NCBI GenBank assembly: GCA_025506515.1
Contig: CM046451.1
Coordinates: forward strand, 43,171,701 to 43,235,700
Source: Flaveria trinervia
Lineage: Eukaryota > Streptophyta > Magnoliopsida > Asterales > Asteraceae
Direction: 5' to 3'
Length of the DNA: 64,000 bases
Below, piece by piece: positions 31,026 through 42,452 of this stretch. Each line of letters opens with the position of its first letter. Within the stretch, counting starts at the first letter, position 1. The notes beneath the pieces are model-generated. The model saw nothing but the letters and a program-made list of their open reading frames with translations, was not told the DNA's origin and ran no database searches. Both the position numbers and the translations under genes were made by a program.

Positions 31026-31946
31026 TTATGGACTTGTAGTAGGAGGAACCTGTTGCTCCTGAGTGTCCTGATCATTGTTCATGGCTTTATCGTTAGAGGA
31101 AGAGTCACTTATCTCGAGTGCTCCCCCTGAGTTGGTTGGTGATTCACCTTGTGAGCCAGATGATATAGATTCCTGTGATGGTGTGTTTTGAACATCATAC
31201 ATCATTTTGGCTGCTAGCTCATCATCAGACGTGGAGAGAGGGATGTTGAAGGACTTGAAGAATCCATCATAGTAGAAAAAGAAAGCGGGTCCTTTTCCAG
31301 TAGGAGGGGTGGTGTATCTCTGAAAGATGCCCGTTGAGTTGTTGTAAACTTTCTTGTTCGCTATGTTGTATCCTAGAAAGATGCCCTCTTCAGCCTTCTC
31401 GCCAACCTTCCCATCCTGAGTTTTCTTCAGCAACGTGCATGGTGCTCCAAACGGTTCGAGATACTCCAGATTTGGTTTACGTCGTTCAAGTAACTCATAA
31501 CACGTCTTGCCATGACGTTTTACTACCAGAAATCGATTTAACGTGTAACACGCATTGGCTACCGCCTTATTCCAAAATCGGATAGGTAGTTTCGAGTCTG
31601 CTAGCATTGTGCATGCGGTCTTTATTACGCTGCGATTCTTTCTCTCAGCAACCCCATTCATCTGAAGAGTGTAGGCCGAAGTGAACTGGTGCACAATTCC
31701 CTTTTCTTTGCAGAAAGCCTCCATCCATTGGTTCTTGAACTCGGTTCCGTTGTCCGAGCGTACTTTTCTTACCTTCAGCTTGTAGAGAGACTCCAGTGTA
31801 GTTACGGATTCTTTGAATGACTCAAATGTTTCTAATTTAGATTTCAGAAACATCACCCAAGAGAATCTTGAGTAATTATCTGTAACTACATAGCAGTACA
31901 AGTCGCCTGTGATGCTTCTTGTACTGACTGGACCAAACAGATCCAT
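31026..31946 (-). CDS. pol: Copia-M integrase catalytic core and C-terminal part
   Basis: An open frame starting in MDLFGPVSTRS. Catalytic D at about 31943, second D at 31754-31752 in RSDNGTEF, and E in MNGVAERKNRS near 31648. It continues with FLGYNIANKKV, then a Ser-rich linker. The upstream zinc domain is split off by a stop. The NKKVYNNSTG stretch is the site used by Copia-M itself when it entered Copia-P. Confidence 0.87.
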   Translation of the reverse strand: MDLFGPVSTRSITGDLYCYVVTDNYSRFSWVMFLKSKLETFESFKESVTTLESLYKLKVRKVRSDNGTEFKNQWMEAFCKEKGIVHQFTSAYTLQMNGVAERKNRSVIKTACTMLADSKLPIRFWNKAVANACYTLNRFLVVKRHGKTCYELLERRKPNLEYLEPFGAPCTLLKKTQDGKVGEKAEEGIFLGYNIANKKVYNNSTGIFQRYTTPPTGKGPAFFFYYDGFFKSFNIPLSTSDDELAAKMMYDVQNTPSQESISSGSQGESPTNSGGALEISDSSSNDKAMNNDQDTQEQQVPPTTSP

Positions 31947-31991
31947 GTGAAGAAGCTCAAGCGGCAGTTCTATAGAATTAACTTTCTTTGC

Positions 31992-32294
31992 CTAATGATA
32001 CTTTTTTGTCTGTTTGCCTTTCTTGCAGGCGACACAAAAATCCTGGAGCTGGAAGTTCTTGACATTAAATCCTCGCACTAGATCATGCTGGATCAAGTGG
32101 TTCATCTTCCTTGGATTAATGTGCCCCATTCTCCTATGCCAGGAGATAGAATCCTTCTCAGTAGCTTTTGACAAGAAGCACTGAACTTGATGATCAGTTG
32201 TAGAGGCCTTCGATAGATCCAAAACATAAAGGTCATTATATCTTGGGGCTGATATTGATACTTGTTCCTCCGGAATCACATAGTCCTTTTTCAA
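31992..32294 (-). pseudogene. pol: Copia-M GAG-pre-integrase zinc domain
   Basis: SWHRRMGHINPRKMNHL supplies the two His and CVACKKGKQTKKYH the two Cys of the HHCC zinc site. A TAG separates it from the catalytic core. Confidence 0.83.
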
Positions 32295-32369
32295 GACATA
32301 GCACTTCTTATTGTCGAAAACTACCTTAAATCCTTTATCACATATTTGGGAAATAGAAAGTAGATTATT

Positions 32370-32597
32370 CTAAAGTTCTTGAACGTAGTTTACCTTGTCA
32401 AACTTAACTTTTTGGTTCCCTACTTCCCCTTGCGCTGTGATGTACCCTCCTTTGTTTCCAGCAAAAGAAACATGACATCCTTTGATTTGTTTGACGTTTG
32501 ATAGGAGTGCCCGGTTTCCTGTCATGTGCCTTGATGCTCCGCTATCTACAATCCAAGTGTTTGTTTCAGCACTATAGCGAACACCCTGCACATTCAA
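32370..32597 (-). pseudogene. pol: Copia-M aspartic protease
   Basis: TWIVDSGASRHMTGNRALLSN carries the DSG active site, followed by SFAGNKGGYITAQGEV and VKFDKVNYVQEL. A stop ends the frame just before the LLSIS-type end. Confidence 0.84.
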
Positions 32598-32624
32598 ATG
32601 AAAACATTAGTTAAGGTGAGGGAC

Positions 32625-33245
32625 CTAAGCCTTAACCAGCTTGGGTGTCTCAGAGGCATCACACATCATAAACTCAACCCATTGTCTAATTGAGGGTGAG
32701 GGAAGATCATTTGTCTTATTGTTCTCATTTCCAGACATAGACTTTTCTTTCCATAAGCCAGCTTTGTGTAAGGCCTGTTTGTGATAAACAGACGACTGGC
32801 TGATAGGTTGAACTTTAGGTTCACTGACTCTTTTTGGTGGAGTCATTGAGCTTCTTTTGGAAGAGCTTGCCTTATTGTCATAAAGTTCAATCTTTTTCTT
32901 TGGTGTCTGATAATAACGGCAATACGATGCTATGTGCCTATACTTTCCACAGTTCAAGCATGATCTGCTTTCAACTTGATGATTTACCTATTTCTATGGA
33001 CAAGTATGTGACACACGAGTGACTTTATTCTATTTAGGTTTTGACACTTCTTGTTTAGATGTTTTGTCTTGTTTAACAAAATTAATTGTGTGTATATTAT
33101 TAATATCTTTTCCCTTTTGTTTATTTGGACTTAGACATGAAGAGCGTGATTGGTTAATTTGTTTGGTATTTCTTGGTTCAGAAGTAGACTTTGTTGAACC
33201 AGACTTTATTGTAACCTTTGCAAACTGTTCATCCAGATAACACAA
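32625..33245 (-). pseudogene. Copia-M zinc knuckle and Lys/Ser-rich region before protease
   Basis: Frames 33245-33030 and 32957-32625. The knuckle CLNCGKYRHIASYC lies near 32970-32925 with all four ligands. The flanks are basic and Ser-rich (KKKIELYDNKASSSKRSS). It corresponds to the pre-protease knuckles of N and E. Confidence 0.72.
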
Positions 33246-34136
33246 GGCATTTTAACTTTTGATTTTGAAGTGGTTTCCTTTTGTTTAGTGACAGATTCAT
33301 TTGGTTTACATGCGGAATCTCGATCACTTACAAGAGGAGTGGACACCATGTGATTCTTGATTGGGTTATTATTTATTGGTTTACGTTTTGCATTCATCAA
33401 GGTATCATGTTGTGGTGGAACAACTTTATATCCCAAACCCTCCCCATTGTTGCGCTCTCTCACTAAGTGTTAGACAATGTGAGAAGAACTTGTCCAACTA
33501 TGCAGTTTTTGTTTTAGTAAATTTACTTTTACTTCCAAAACTGCCCTTTGTTTCTTAGTGTCTTCTAGGGAGTTAAGATAGAACTTCATATCATTAGCTT
33601 GGTTAAAGGCTACAACTTTATTGGCTTGGCTTCAGTGCACAGTTGTAAGTCCTTTACTAAGTTATCATTATGGTCTAATAACCTTGCAAATTTCATATCA
33701 ATGCTTTTCCTAAATTTATTACAATTAGAACAAGCATGATTATTGAAAAATTGAGTAGTGGTACTTACCTGAGAAGGTATGGTTGAATCAGCCATGAAAG
33801 CAGTGTCTGACTTCTTTGTTCTGGTGATTCTGAACTTGTTGAACTTGTCCTTTCTTCAGGTAGGTGATCAACTACTGTTGCAGATTCTTCAACATTTGAC
33901 ACCGCGAGCTCCACTGCAATATTACCCTCACTTGCTGAGTCGTCATCTAGATCCTCGACACTAGCAATGTTGGATTCTCCCGGAGACACAAACCAGAAGC
34001 TCCAATCTTGTCCTTCATCATCATGAGCTGTTAAGGCTTTAGGATCCTTGCTCGACGAAGTAGGACTATTTGTGGGCTTCTCCTGACGAGTGAAAGATAA
34101 GAATGGATTTCCATTTCCTGTCTTTTTGGGCTTCAC
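33206..34136 (-). pseudogene. gag: Copia-M gag C-terminal region
   Basis: Minus frames 34136-33765, 33795-33610 and 33463-33206 hold an acidic Ser-rich stretch (EDLDDDSASEGNIAVE), a CSNCNKFRKSIDMKFARLLDHN stretch likely to form a helix, and a Lys-rich part. The position fits the long gag tail of SIRE-like elements. The frames are shifted against each other. Confidence 0.6.
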
Positions 34137-35352
34137 ACATTCACGTTTGAAGTGCCCTTTTTCCCAACAATTGAAGAAGGTAACTTTTGTCTTGCCAAAG
34201 CCAAAAGTTGTGTCCTTAGTGGCAATCAGATTCTATCCGGTCTTCTTGACAAACTTCTTTGCTCTCCGAACAACACTTGCTAAGGCCCCATGATGTCCAT
34301 CCTTCTAACTCAGTCTCGTCTACGTGGTCGTAGTCCTCGTCTGCCAGATGACAGTTGCCAATTTTCCTAGCAACTAGCCCGTCATATGAGTGGACAACGG
34401 CTGCTAAGAGATCCATGTGCTCCTTTGCTACCTCTACTGTCACGTTCCCGAGATTCTCGGTCTTCAATTTTTTAGTATTTGCTTCAGGTGCTATGTATTA
34501 GGTACCAGACGACCTGACCTGTTAGATCCTGAAGTAGTGGCTTGTGATGGACCAGCTGAACTCGACACAAACGCTATTTGAAGTGGTGCTCCAGACGTTT
34601 TGGCTTGAGGGGTTGAATTGTACAGTGCCGGATTCTGATCATATGATGACTTCTGGGCCCTGTACTTCATCCTCAACTCTTCCTCCTGCAGTTTCAGAAT
34701 GAAGTCGTTGATGTCTAACTTCACGAGCATATCATTCTGTCTGAGTTTGGAAAGAAACGAACTCCACTTCTCGGGCAAACCATCTGCAAAGTTTGAAACT
34801 TTGTCTTCCATAGACCTAGTAACTCCATGAGTGTGCAGCTCACTCATCAGATGGTAGAAATGATCAATTACATTGTCCAAGCTCTCCTTTCACATTGACA
34901 AGAAGTTGTCAAACTCCTTATTCAACTCTTTAGCCTTCAGAGCTTTCAATGATGCATTTCCCTCATACCTCTTTTCCAATGCATCCCATAGCTTTTTAGC
35001 TTGCTTGTTATCAGAAAATTGATGGAAGATGTCCTTAGGAATTGACTGAGTCAGCAACACATATACTTTCTTCTCTACATTGAATTTTACTTTTTGTCCG
35101 TCATTCATACCGCTTAAAGTGAGTTTGACTCCATCTGCACCTACCGGCATGCTGTATCCTGTCTCTATCGACTCCCACAGATTAGGATGTACTCCATTTA
35201 AGTAAATCTCAAACCTTTGCTTCCATTGTGGATAATCTTCTAACGTTATTAGCTTAGGGGGCTTGTTATGATTCCCACTTCATTTTCTAGAAGCGATAAG
35301 TTTTGAATCCTGAATCCCTTCCTGCGGTGAACGCTGAATATTGATCCTCCAT
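34137..35352 (-). pseudogene. gag: Copia-M gag, capsid and first zinc knuckle
   Basis: The likely start is ATG at 35352 (MEDQYSAFTAGRDSG). After a stop at 35287, shifted frames carry YPQWKQRFEIYLNG, KKLWDALEKRYEGNASL, VIDHFYHLMSELH and LPEKWSSFLSKL, the plant copia gag core. A knuckle near 34170-34130 reads FNCWEKGHFKREC with Phe in place of its first Cys, so it is damaged. Stops at 35287, 34887 and 34488. Confidence 0.8.
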
Positions 35353-35833
35353 TGCTATCAGCTTTAAAATTTGGAACAAACTGTTCAACTTGTTCGAATG
35401 AAGGTATGCGATTGAACACTTCATGCGATTGAACAATGCGGTTGACTCAGTCATGCGAATAAGCAAATGCGGATGACTCAATCGTGCGAATGGACAAGTG
35501 CAGATGAACAATGCGAATGGGCAATTCAGTCGTACGAATGGATGTACGAATGAGTCCAATCATGCGTATGGGGGATGCGTATGAATTAAGTCGTGCGATT
35601 GAGTCAATCGTGCGACTGAAGGTGCTGAAACATGCAAATTCGTAGGTTTAAGGTATTTTGATGCAAAAACAAGAATTTTTCAAGAACCCTAATTGCCGTG
35701 TGCCGAATAAACATTAACTTTATGATCTGGAGACGTCCAAAACAACTTTTGACACAAAAAGGTTGCATTTTTGCATGAAAAACAGAATTTTTATCTAAAA
35801 ATCGATTGAATCACACGTAAATCAAGAGCCAAA
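35353..35833 (-). other. Copia-M 5' leader with motif array
   Basis: It lies between PBS and gag. Bases 35390-35625 carry the family motif in forms like ATGCGATTGA and GTGCGACTGA every 12-25 bp. No coding content. A short open frame extending here from gag is coincidental. Confidence 0.75.
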
Positions 35834-35845
35834 GCTCTGATACCA
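35834..35845 (-). promoter_or_regulatory. Copia-M primer binding site
   Basis: The minus strand reads TGGTATCAGAGC (plus strand GCTCTGATACCA), two bases from the LTR end. It is complementary to initiator tRNA-Met. Confidence 0.92.
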
Positions 35846-35847
35846 CT

Positions 35848-36584
35848 TGTTATGATCGTGTATTGAATGAAATACTAACCGATATACGTGTATACCAAGA
35901 CAAATAGTGCGGAATCCTATTTGATTGGTGATCCAATCAGTGAGAACACACGTATAAACAATTGTAGATTGAATCTAAACATTAAGAACGATTGGTAATC
36001 GATCTAGTGCGATCTAAGAACTTGGAACAAGTTCTTAGATGTCTCTGGATGGCTAGGGTAGGATTTAGTACGTAGCTTTTCGAAGTGTTCTGTTTTTCCA
36101 CGATTTAAATGGTATTTATAGGTTAGGGTTTCTCATTCGGGCGACTGAACAATTAGCATGGTTCAGTCGTGCGATTGAGTCATGCTGTTGATCCATTCGC
36201 ATGACTGAGTGTTCAGTCGTGCGACTGAGTCAATCTCATGTTACAATCATGCGACTGATCTAGTCTCCTGGTTCAGTCGTACGATTGGTTCATTAGCATG
36301 AAGTTGTTCATGCATATGGTCCATTAGCATGGGCCATTTGCATGAGAACTTCATATGATTAAGTTTGAATATGTTTCGCAATCATTATTTGACTTAGATA
36401 TATTCAAACAACCTCAAACCTATATAGTTAGTTCAATAAGCATTAATACACAATAACCAATGAAGTATTAAACATTATAAGCATAATCCACACATTGTAT
36501 TTCATTCAACCATCCATTTACATATATGTAAGACATGAAAGACTTTTACATTAAGCTCATAAACTAGGTACATATGTATCTACA
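35848..36584 (-). repeat. Copia-M 5' LTR
   Basis: On the plus strand it runs from TGTTATGATC to GTATCTACA. The family motif array is at 36131-36350 and the TATA box at 36113-36120. The Copia-P LTR remnant (42983-43443) is the same family in the opposite orientation. The outer boundary was set from the Copia-P sequence and the 5-bp repeat; a 3-bp shift is possible. Confidence 0.85.
36113..36120 (-). promoter_or_regulatory. TATA box of Copia-M LTR
   Basis: The plus strand TATTTATA reads TATAAATA on the element strand. The Copia-P LTR has TATAAATA at 43171-43178. Confidence 0.7.
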
Positions 36585-36589
36585 ACAAC
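36585..36589. repeat. Candidate target-site duplication of Copia-M (ACAAC)
   Basis: The unoccupied site in the element's own integrase reads ACAACAACTCAACGGG. Here ACAAC follows the LTR end and leads straight into AACTCAACGGG. The partner copy would be left of base 1. Confidence 0.65.
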
Positions 36590-37393
36590 AACTCAACGGG
36601 TCAATTAGAGGTGTGGTGTAACGTCGATGTTCAGAGATACACCACCCCTCTTACTAGAAAAGGACCCGCCTTCTTTTTCAACTATGATGGATTCTTCAAG
36701 TCCTTCAACATCCCTCTCTCCATGTCTGATGATGAGTTAGCAGCCAAAATGATGTATGATGTTCTAAACACACCATCACAGGAATCTACATCATCTGGCT
36801 CACAAGGTGAATCACCATCCAACTCAGGGGGAGCACTTGAGGTAAGTGACTCCTCCTCTGATGATGAAGACGTGGATAATAATCAGGACACTCGGGAACA
36901 ACAGGTTCCTCCTACTGCAAGTCCACAAGCATTTGACATTGATGCCTCTGAGTCTTCGGAACCTCACACTCCTACTACCTCAGATACTGAACCAAATGTT
37001 CATAATCTTGATTCTGAGGTAGCTGCTCCAACCACTCCTGGATCACACCAAAACGTCTATCATCCTCCGGATAATGTCATTGGGGATGTCAGATCAGGAG
37101 TTCAGACAAGAAATCAACTGTTTTCAGCTGATTATGCCTCGGTAATGGAGAAAGGGTACGTTCATGATGGTGCTTATCATTGTTTTGTGTCTCAGTTCGA
37201 GCCAAAATACGTTAGTGAAGCCCTAAATGATGAGGCATGGGTGAGTGCCATGCAAGAAGAGCTTCTTCAATTCACAAAGTTAGGTGTTTGGACACTGGTA
37301 GATAGACCTAAAGGTGCTAAGGTCATCGAGACCAAGTGGGTCTTAAAATGTAAGAAAGATGACCACGGTGTCATCATCAAGAACAAGGCTTGA
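36590..37393 (+). pseudogene. pol: Copia-P integrase C-terminus, linker and RT start
   Basis: AACTCAACGGG continues the integrase, followed by about 24 extra bases not in Copia-M. Then RYTTPLTRKGPAFFFNYDG, a Ser/Asp-rich linker, VIGDVRSGVQTRNQ, and the RT start YVSEALNDEAWVSAMQEELLQF. The frame ends at TGA 37391, where Copia-N and Copia-E read Arg. Confidence 0.83.
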
Positions 37394-37915
37394 CTTGTAG
37401 TTCAAGGATTTTGACAAGTCTAGGGGATTGATTACAATGAAGTATTTGCACATGTGGCGAGAAAGGAAGCCACCCGTATCTTCCTAGCCAATGCCTCTTA
37501 CATGAAGATTAAAGTCTATCAATTAGATGTAAAGAGTGCATTTCTTCATGGTGAAATCCAGGAAACAGTGTATGTCAATCAACCCGAGGGATTTGAGGAC
37601 CCATATCATCAGGACAGAGTTTACAAACTAGATAAGGCTCTCTACGGGCTTCACCAAGCCCCGAGAGCATGGTATGAAAAACTCTCAACTCACCTTGTGA
37701 AACACGGATTCATAGGCTTAATTGACTGTACACTGTTCATCAAAGAAAAAGATGGTGATCTGCTGCTGGTTCAGATTTATGTTGATGACATAATCTTCGG
37801 TTCCAAGAACGAAGAATTATGTAAAGAATTTGAAGCAGTGATGAAGGCAGAATTTGAAATGACTGCCATGGGAGAGATGAAGTTCTTTCTCGGGTACAAG
37901 TGGATCAAACACTAA
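37394..37915 (+). pseudogene. pol: Copia-P RT palm region
   Basis: In phase with the previous frame after two more stops near 37412-37421. VYQLDVKSAFLHGEI, YKLDKALYGLHQAPRAWYE, YVDD at 37778-37789 and MTAMGEMKFFLG. TAA at 37913 ends it. Confidence 0.85.
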
Positions 37916-38756
37916 AGGGAATATTTCTACATTAGACCAAGTATGTAGGGGATATTATCAGTCGGTTTGACATGGAGAATGCTTCCGCAGCTGGGACTCC
38001 ACTTGCTACAAATCATGATGTAGCACCCGACGAGAATGGTGATCTGGTTGATGCCACCATGTACCGAAGAATGATTGGATCCCTCATGTACCTCACTGCC
38101 TCAAGACCTGATATTATGTATGCAACATGTCTTTGTTCAAGATATCAGGCATAACCAAAAGTTAACCATCTTATTGGGGTCAAAAGGATATTCCGTTATC
38201 TGAAGGGTACACCTACACTTGGATTGTGGTATCCTCATGATGATGACTTCGACCTAACCGCGTATAGTGACTCAGATTATGGCGGCTGCAAGATGAACTA
38301 CAAATCCACCTCAGCATGTTGTCAATTCTTTGGGAGAAGATTAGTCACATGGTAGTGTAAGAAGCAGCCATCAGTTGCGTTGTCAACTTGTGAAGCTGAA
38401 TATGTTGTTGCGGCAAGCTGTTGTTCTCAAATCATCTGGATTCAACAGCAGATGCAGGACTACGGTTTGAAATTTTCTAACACCCCTATATTTGTTGGTA
38501 ATTCTGCTGCATTAGCCGTTACTAAAAATCCTGTCCAACATCCTAAGACCAAACACATCGACATAAAATTTCACTTTATACGTATATTGTTTTGAAAAGA
38601 ATCTAATCGATGTAGTTAAAATAAATACGGATTTTCAACGCGCTGACCACTATACAAAAGCATTTGATAAACTATGTTTTCTATACTTGTTAGAGGTCAA
38701 CGATGTTAAAAAGAAAAGTGATGTAATTCCAGACGATGAACGGTCTAGTCCGACGC
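37916..38756 (+). pseudogene. pol: Copia-P RT connection and RNase H
   Basis: Fragments 37972-38154 (MIGSLMYLTASRPDIMYA), a middle part with SDSDYGGCKMNYKSTSA near 38255-38310, and 38380-38595 (STCEAEYVVAASCCSQ, NPVQHPKTKHID). The end (TKAFDK, VKKKSDV) is in a shifted frame up to about 38750. Confidence 0.82.
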
Positions 38757-39437
38757 GTCAAGTTTTTTTTATTTTCTTTTATTCTAGATTATTTAATTTA
38801 ATTAATTGGTTTCAATTCTTCTCCTATTAAAATCCTAAAAATGCAAATCGTTTACCGTTTTAGAATTGTAGAGGGAGAATAGGTTAAGTTTGTAATAATA
38901 AAAAAAATGAGGGAGGAGGACAGGCAAGCTGATAAAAATGAGATCGTATCTGAGATATCGATTCAAAGACTATGGAAAATGATAGTATACAGGAACAAAG
39001 CATTTGGGACTTTAAAAGATTTAAATTCAATTAGATGCGAAATTCAAAGTATAAGTCTGAGAAGTCTAAGCAAAAATAAAAGGAAAAATAATAGTAAAAC
39101 TAGCTACTACTAAGGTTACACGGAGAAAGTAGACCTAGAGGTTGCTATATCATTAGATGATATGTCGGTAGATTCAACACAATAGATAAGTAGACCTCAT
39201 TGATGATCTCAAGATCAAACTAAGTTGTTCAACAAGCTGTGGGTTATCATCTTATCCCTGGTTAATACAATCAACAAAGTTCCAATAAGGGGTGACGAGC
39301 AAAATAAACGTCACAAATGTGTGCGGATGACCAACATATGAGCAAAGCACATGATGAAAAATGCAAAAAATTAATCAAAATGATAACCTATGTTGTTGGT
39401 GAGATCTACGCAATAAATAAATTGCTCAAACAAGAAG

Positions 39438-39496
39438 ATAGGTTATGTGCCTCTCTGCTGTGTGGTGGCACTAACCTGAGGATAAGCATAACCTAT
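39438..39496 (+). ncRNA. Candidate structured RNA element, hairpin B (Copia-P spacer)
   Basis: ATAGGTTATG at 39438-39447 pairs with CATAACCTAT at 39487-39496, as in Copia-M. The enclosed sequence differs at several bases while the 10-bp stem is unchanged. Confidence 0.5.
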
Positions 39497-39507
39497 ATAT
39501 TCTAGAA

Positions 39508-39512
39508 TTCAT
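39508..39512. repeat. Target-site duplication of the nested solo LTR, left copy (TTCAT)
   Basis: TTCAT precedes TGTTAGATTC and recurs at 40637-40641. Copia-M has the unoccupied site GAATTCATTGTTG (reverse strand near 28403-28414). Confidence 0.88.
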
Positions 39513-40636
39513 TGTTAGATTCTATATGCCCAAGACACATAGAACATTGATGCGGTTAGTATGTCATGATCCAAGTCGGGTTATACCCAATAACAAGCTT
39601 AGAAAACACCAATTAATATTTAATTGATGATATGATCATGCAGTTAAATATTTACACCAATTTAGAAAATGGGTTTTCTAAATAAGTTGCATATGAGAAG
39701 GAACAACTTATTAGAATATTTTGTTCAACAATATTATTTGAAGTGGTATTTAAATGAGTTAAATAACACCAAATAATAATGAGAAATTATAACTTATAAG
39801 TTAATTGGTTAATTTTATAAGTTATAAAACTTGTACATACAATTAAATGGTAATTATGTCTAGTTGCAAGACCATTTTAATGTATGTGTATGTGTTTAAT
39901 TAAAGAGGGAAAACCCATTTTGAATGAGTTTTGGCCGTCCCCCCTCTATTTTCTCATTGGACCATTTTGTTTTGAGAAGAACACACACATTAAGTGGTCT
40001 TGGGGTTCTCCTTTTCTCTACAATTCACAATACATGCAAACAAGAAAAAGCTCTCTATTCTCTCTCAAAATCTCGGTTCTAGCAGCTGAAAGTTGAGGGT
40101 TTTTGGAGCTCTTGTGGTGTTTCTTCCTAACAAGAAGGTGTGTTTGCAAGATAAGCTTGGGGTATACACACTTGATGGTTCCTCCTCTTGGAACCTTGGT
40201 CGATTTCATCTTCCCACATCATCAAATTTGCTGCTGGAAGTTCACAATCTTGAAGGTCTTTTGGCAGCTTTCATTTTGGTGTTTTTGGTGTCCAAATCCA
40301 AGCAGGAATGATGCTTACTTAGAGCTTTGTGGGATTCAACATTTGAGGACATCCAACCTTGAAGCTTTGGCCATATTTCACCCTTCTAACTTCTTTCTTT
40401 GGTCGACTTCTAACTGCTGAAAGAGGTAGTTTGGCAGCCCCTTTGTGGCTGCCATATTGTGTTGTTTATTCACATATTATGATCCTTTGATTTATGGGTT
40501 TGTTTTAAACACTTATATGGTCACCTAAAGAACATAATTTTCAGCTTATAAAATCGGTTTTAAAGTTGTTATTCCGCTGTGTTTTTCTCAAAGTTTAAAT
40601 GGTTAAAATTGCTTTTATGTTCTAACAAACCCTTCA
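39513..40636 (+). mobile_element. Solo LTR of an otherwise absent family, nested in Copia-P
   Basis: 1124 bp from TGTTAGATTC to ACCCTTCA, with no homology to other elements in the window. No gag, pol, PBS or PPT is present. The plus orientation is a guess from the transcript-leader-like stretch at 39930-40100. Short open frames inside are not convincing genes. A compact non-autonomous element cannot be excluded. Confidence 0.8.
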
Positions 40637-42432
40637 TTCATTGTTGTTTGCTGTCTCTCTACTGTGCGGTGGCATTGACCTGAGGCTTGGCTTCTCTTTG
40701 AAAGCTCTAAGAATAGTGTCTTCTTGTCAAACTACTCGTAGACCGCTCAAAAATCTCTTGAGGAATATTGATTACCATATAAGCATGGGATCCACAAATG
40801 CTTGTTGAAATAATTAAACCTTAAACTATCACCAATGTGTGTCAAAAGTCTGTGTTTGGATTTAAGTGGAATAGTATACTGACAGTTATCATGGCTGCAA
40901 TTCTTGAAAGTCCAAATCAATGTGTGTGTCTTAAAGTACTAGTATCATTTCCTTAATTTGTAAATGACTCTCGACGAAAACAAGAATCTAGCATCAAATG
41001 ATTTTGGTAACATGTCCTGAATGATTTGATTACCTGTATGATTCCATGATGAATCATTCCTCTTATGGTCAAACTAACTTGAAGCTGCCTCTTTAAGAAG
41101 TAAATCCGTTAGATTTCAATCTTAGGATTTCCACCTTACACAAAATCACAAAAATATGTCTTAAATTCTATCCGTATTTCTAGTAGTTTCTTTTGTTTAA
41201 ATTGTCAATTTAGGTTATATGTCGGACTATGTCGTGGAATTCAATCTGGGATTCAATCACTTAAAAGGGTCAGTCTTAGGTGACCAAAACATGCTTTCAA
41301 TGTTAAATGGGTCAAGTCAGAGGTGAAAAAATGTGTTTTGCTTAAAAGGATCACGACTGAGGTGATCAAAAGTTTTCAAAGTTAAAATGATCATGTCTGA
41401 GATGATCAAATGCTTGTAATGTTTAATCAATTGTTAAATGGGGTTAAATGTCAAATGCTCATAAAGTCAAAACCATAAGTATGATCCATTCGCACGACTG
41501 GACCATGAGTATGGACCAGTCGTTCGATTGGACCATACTGATGCCCTAGACAACCGAATGAAGCATGAGTATGAACCATTCACACGAATGGCTTACAAGA
41601 TTGAGCCAGTCGCCCGAATGGAGTTGTCCGAATGAGTCAGTCGCCCGACTGAAACCCAGTCGGCCAATTGAATGTGATCGACTAAACCAATCGCACGACT
41701 GAGATCCAATCGCCTGATTTAGAAAAGCGAATGGGTCCAGTCGCCCGATTGAAATCAGATTCAGTATAAATATGGCCATAGTCGATCGCATAAACTTATC
41801 ACCCCTATTCACCCTAACATCGCACAGCTTGCCGTTACTATGCCAAAATTTCGTCTAACCTTTCTTGACCTCAAATTTCATATTCTAACGATCTCTGGTG
41901 TTTACACAGGTACAATGTAGTGCTATCTAACCAAATTTCAGTCGATTTGATTCCAAAATGACAACATTCGGCCCTAACAAGAACCAATAGTTAAATTGGA
42001 CAAATAACCTAATAAAACTAAGTAAAATGTTGAAATCAAGGTTATAATACACTTAGTAGGGTTCTTGCGAGTCTATTGAACCAAAACACGATGTCTAATT
42101 TTAAGATTTGGTCAAAATCCAAATTTCAGTCGAACAAACAGTGGGTCATGCGACTAGACACCCGGATGAACTACAAGCACACGACTGAACTGGACGAATG
42201 ACTCAATCGACCAAATGAATGATACGAATGAGCTCAGTCGGCCGAGTGAACCAATCACAGGCTTAGTCACCCGATTGAATTCAATATCATGATCAGTCAC
42301 CCGATTGTATCCAGTCGCATGTTAGGTCAAATGACTGAACTCAGTCGTATGGTTCAATCACATGATTAAACCAGACTGATCTCAAATAGGTTAATTACAA
42401 ATGGTTCTGTTGTGTGATGATCTAACTCATAT
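40637..42432 (+). other. Copia-P spacer, part after the solo LTR, with two motif arrays
   Basis: Noncoding. Hairpin A copy near 40653-40686; TCAC/GTGA-type units at 41276-41412; TCAGTCG arrays at 41468-41760 and 42118-42366; the unoccupied Gypsy-G target site TTAGT at 42053-42057. Confidence 0.78.
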
Positions 42433-42448
42433 GCTTCTTGTGTTACAG
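42433..42448 (+). promoter_or_regulatory. Candidate 3' splice site before the Copia-P third gene
   Basis: GCTTCTTGTGTTACAG is a pyrimidine-rich tract ending in CAG, four bases before ATG 42453. It is conserved in position and wording in Copia-N. Confidence 0.5.
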
Positions 42449-42452
42449 ATTG

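Larger units (their letters stand above)
1..36584 (-). mobile_element. Copia-M: SIRE-like LTR retrotransposon, 3' end beyond the window, split by Gypsy-G
   Basis: Reading leftwards from 36584 the order is 5' LTR, PBS, gag, zinc knuckle, protease, integrase, RT, RNase H, long spacer, then a third gene (aORF) that runs to base 1. Protease-integrase-RT-RNase H is the Ty1/copia order, and the post-pol gene with a long spacer fits the SIRE/Maximus lineage. Gypsy-G occupies 3552-27004 inside the spacer. The element sits in the integrase of Copia-P with candidate TSD ACAAC at 36585-36589. Its 3' LTR should lie left of base 1. Stops and frameshifts break gag and pol. Confidence 0.85.
38757..39512 (+). 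other. Copia-P spacer, part before the solo LTR
   Basis: Noncoding. It aligns with the Copia-M spacer in reverse. It includes a degraded internal PPT-like site near 38859-38883 (TAGAGGGAGAA) and hairpin B at 39438-39496. A short open frame at 38907-39113 has no family resemblance. Confidence 0.75.

Noticed and set aside
39884..40420. Overlapping small frames in the TTCAT-flanked insertion as a host gene
   Set aside because: They lie inside an LTR with clean TSDs and have no recognisable domain.
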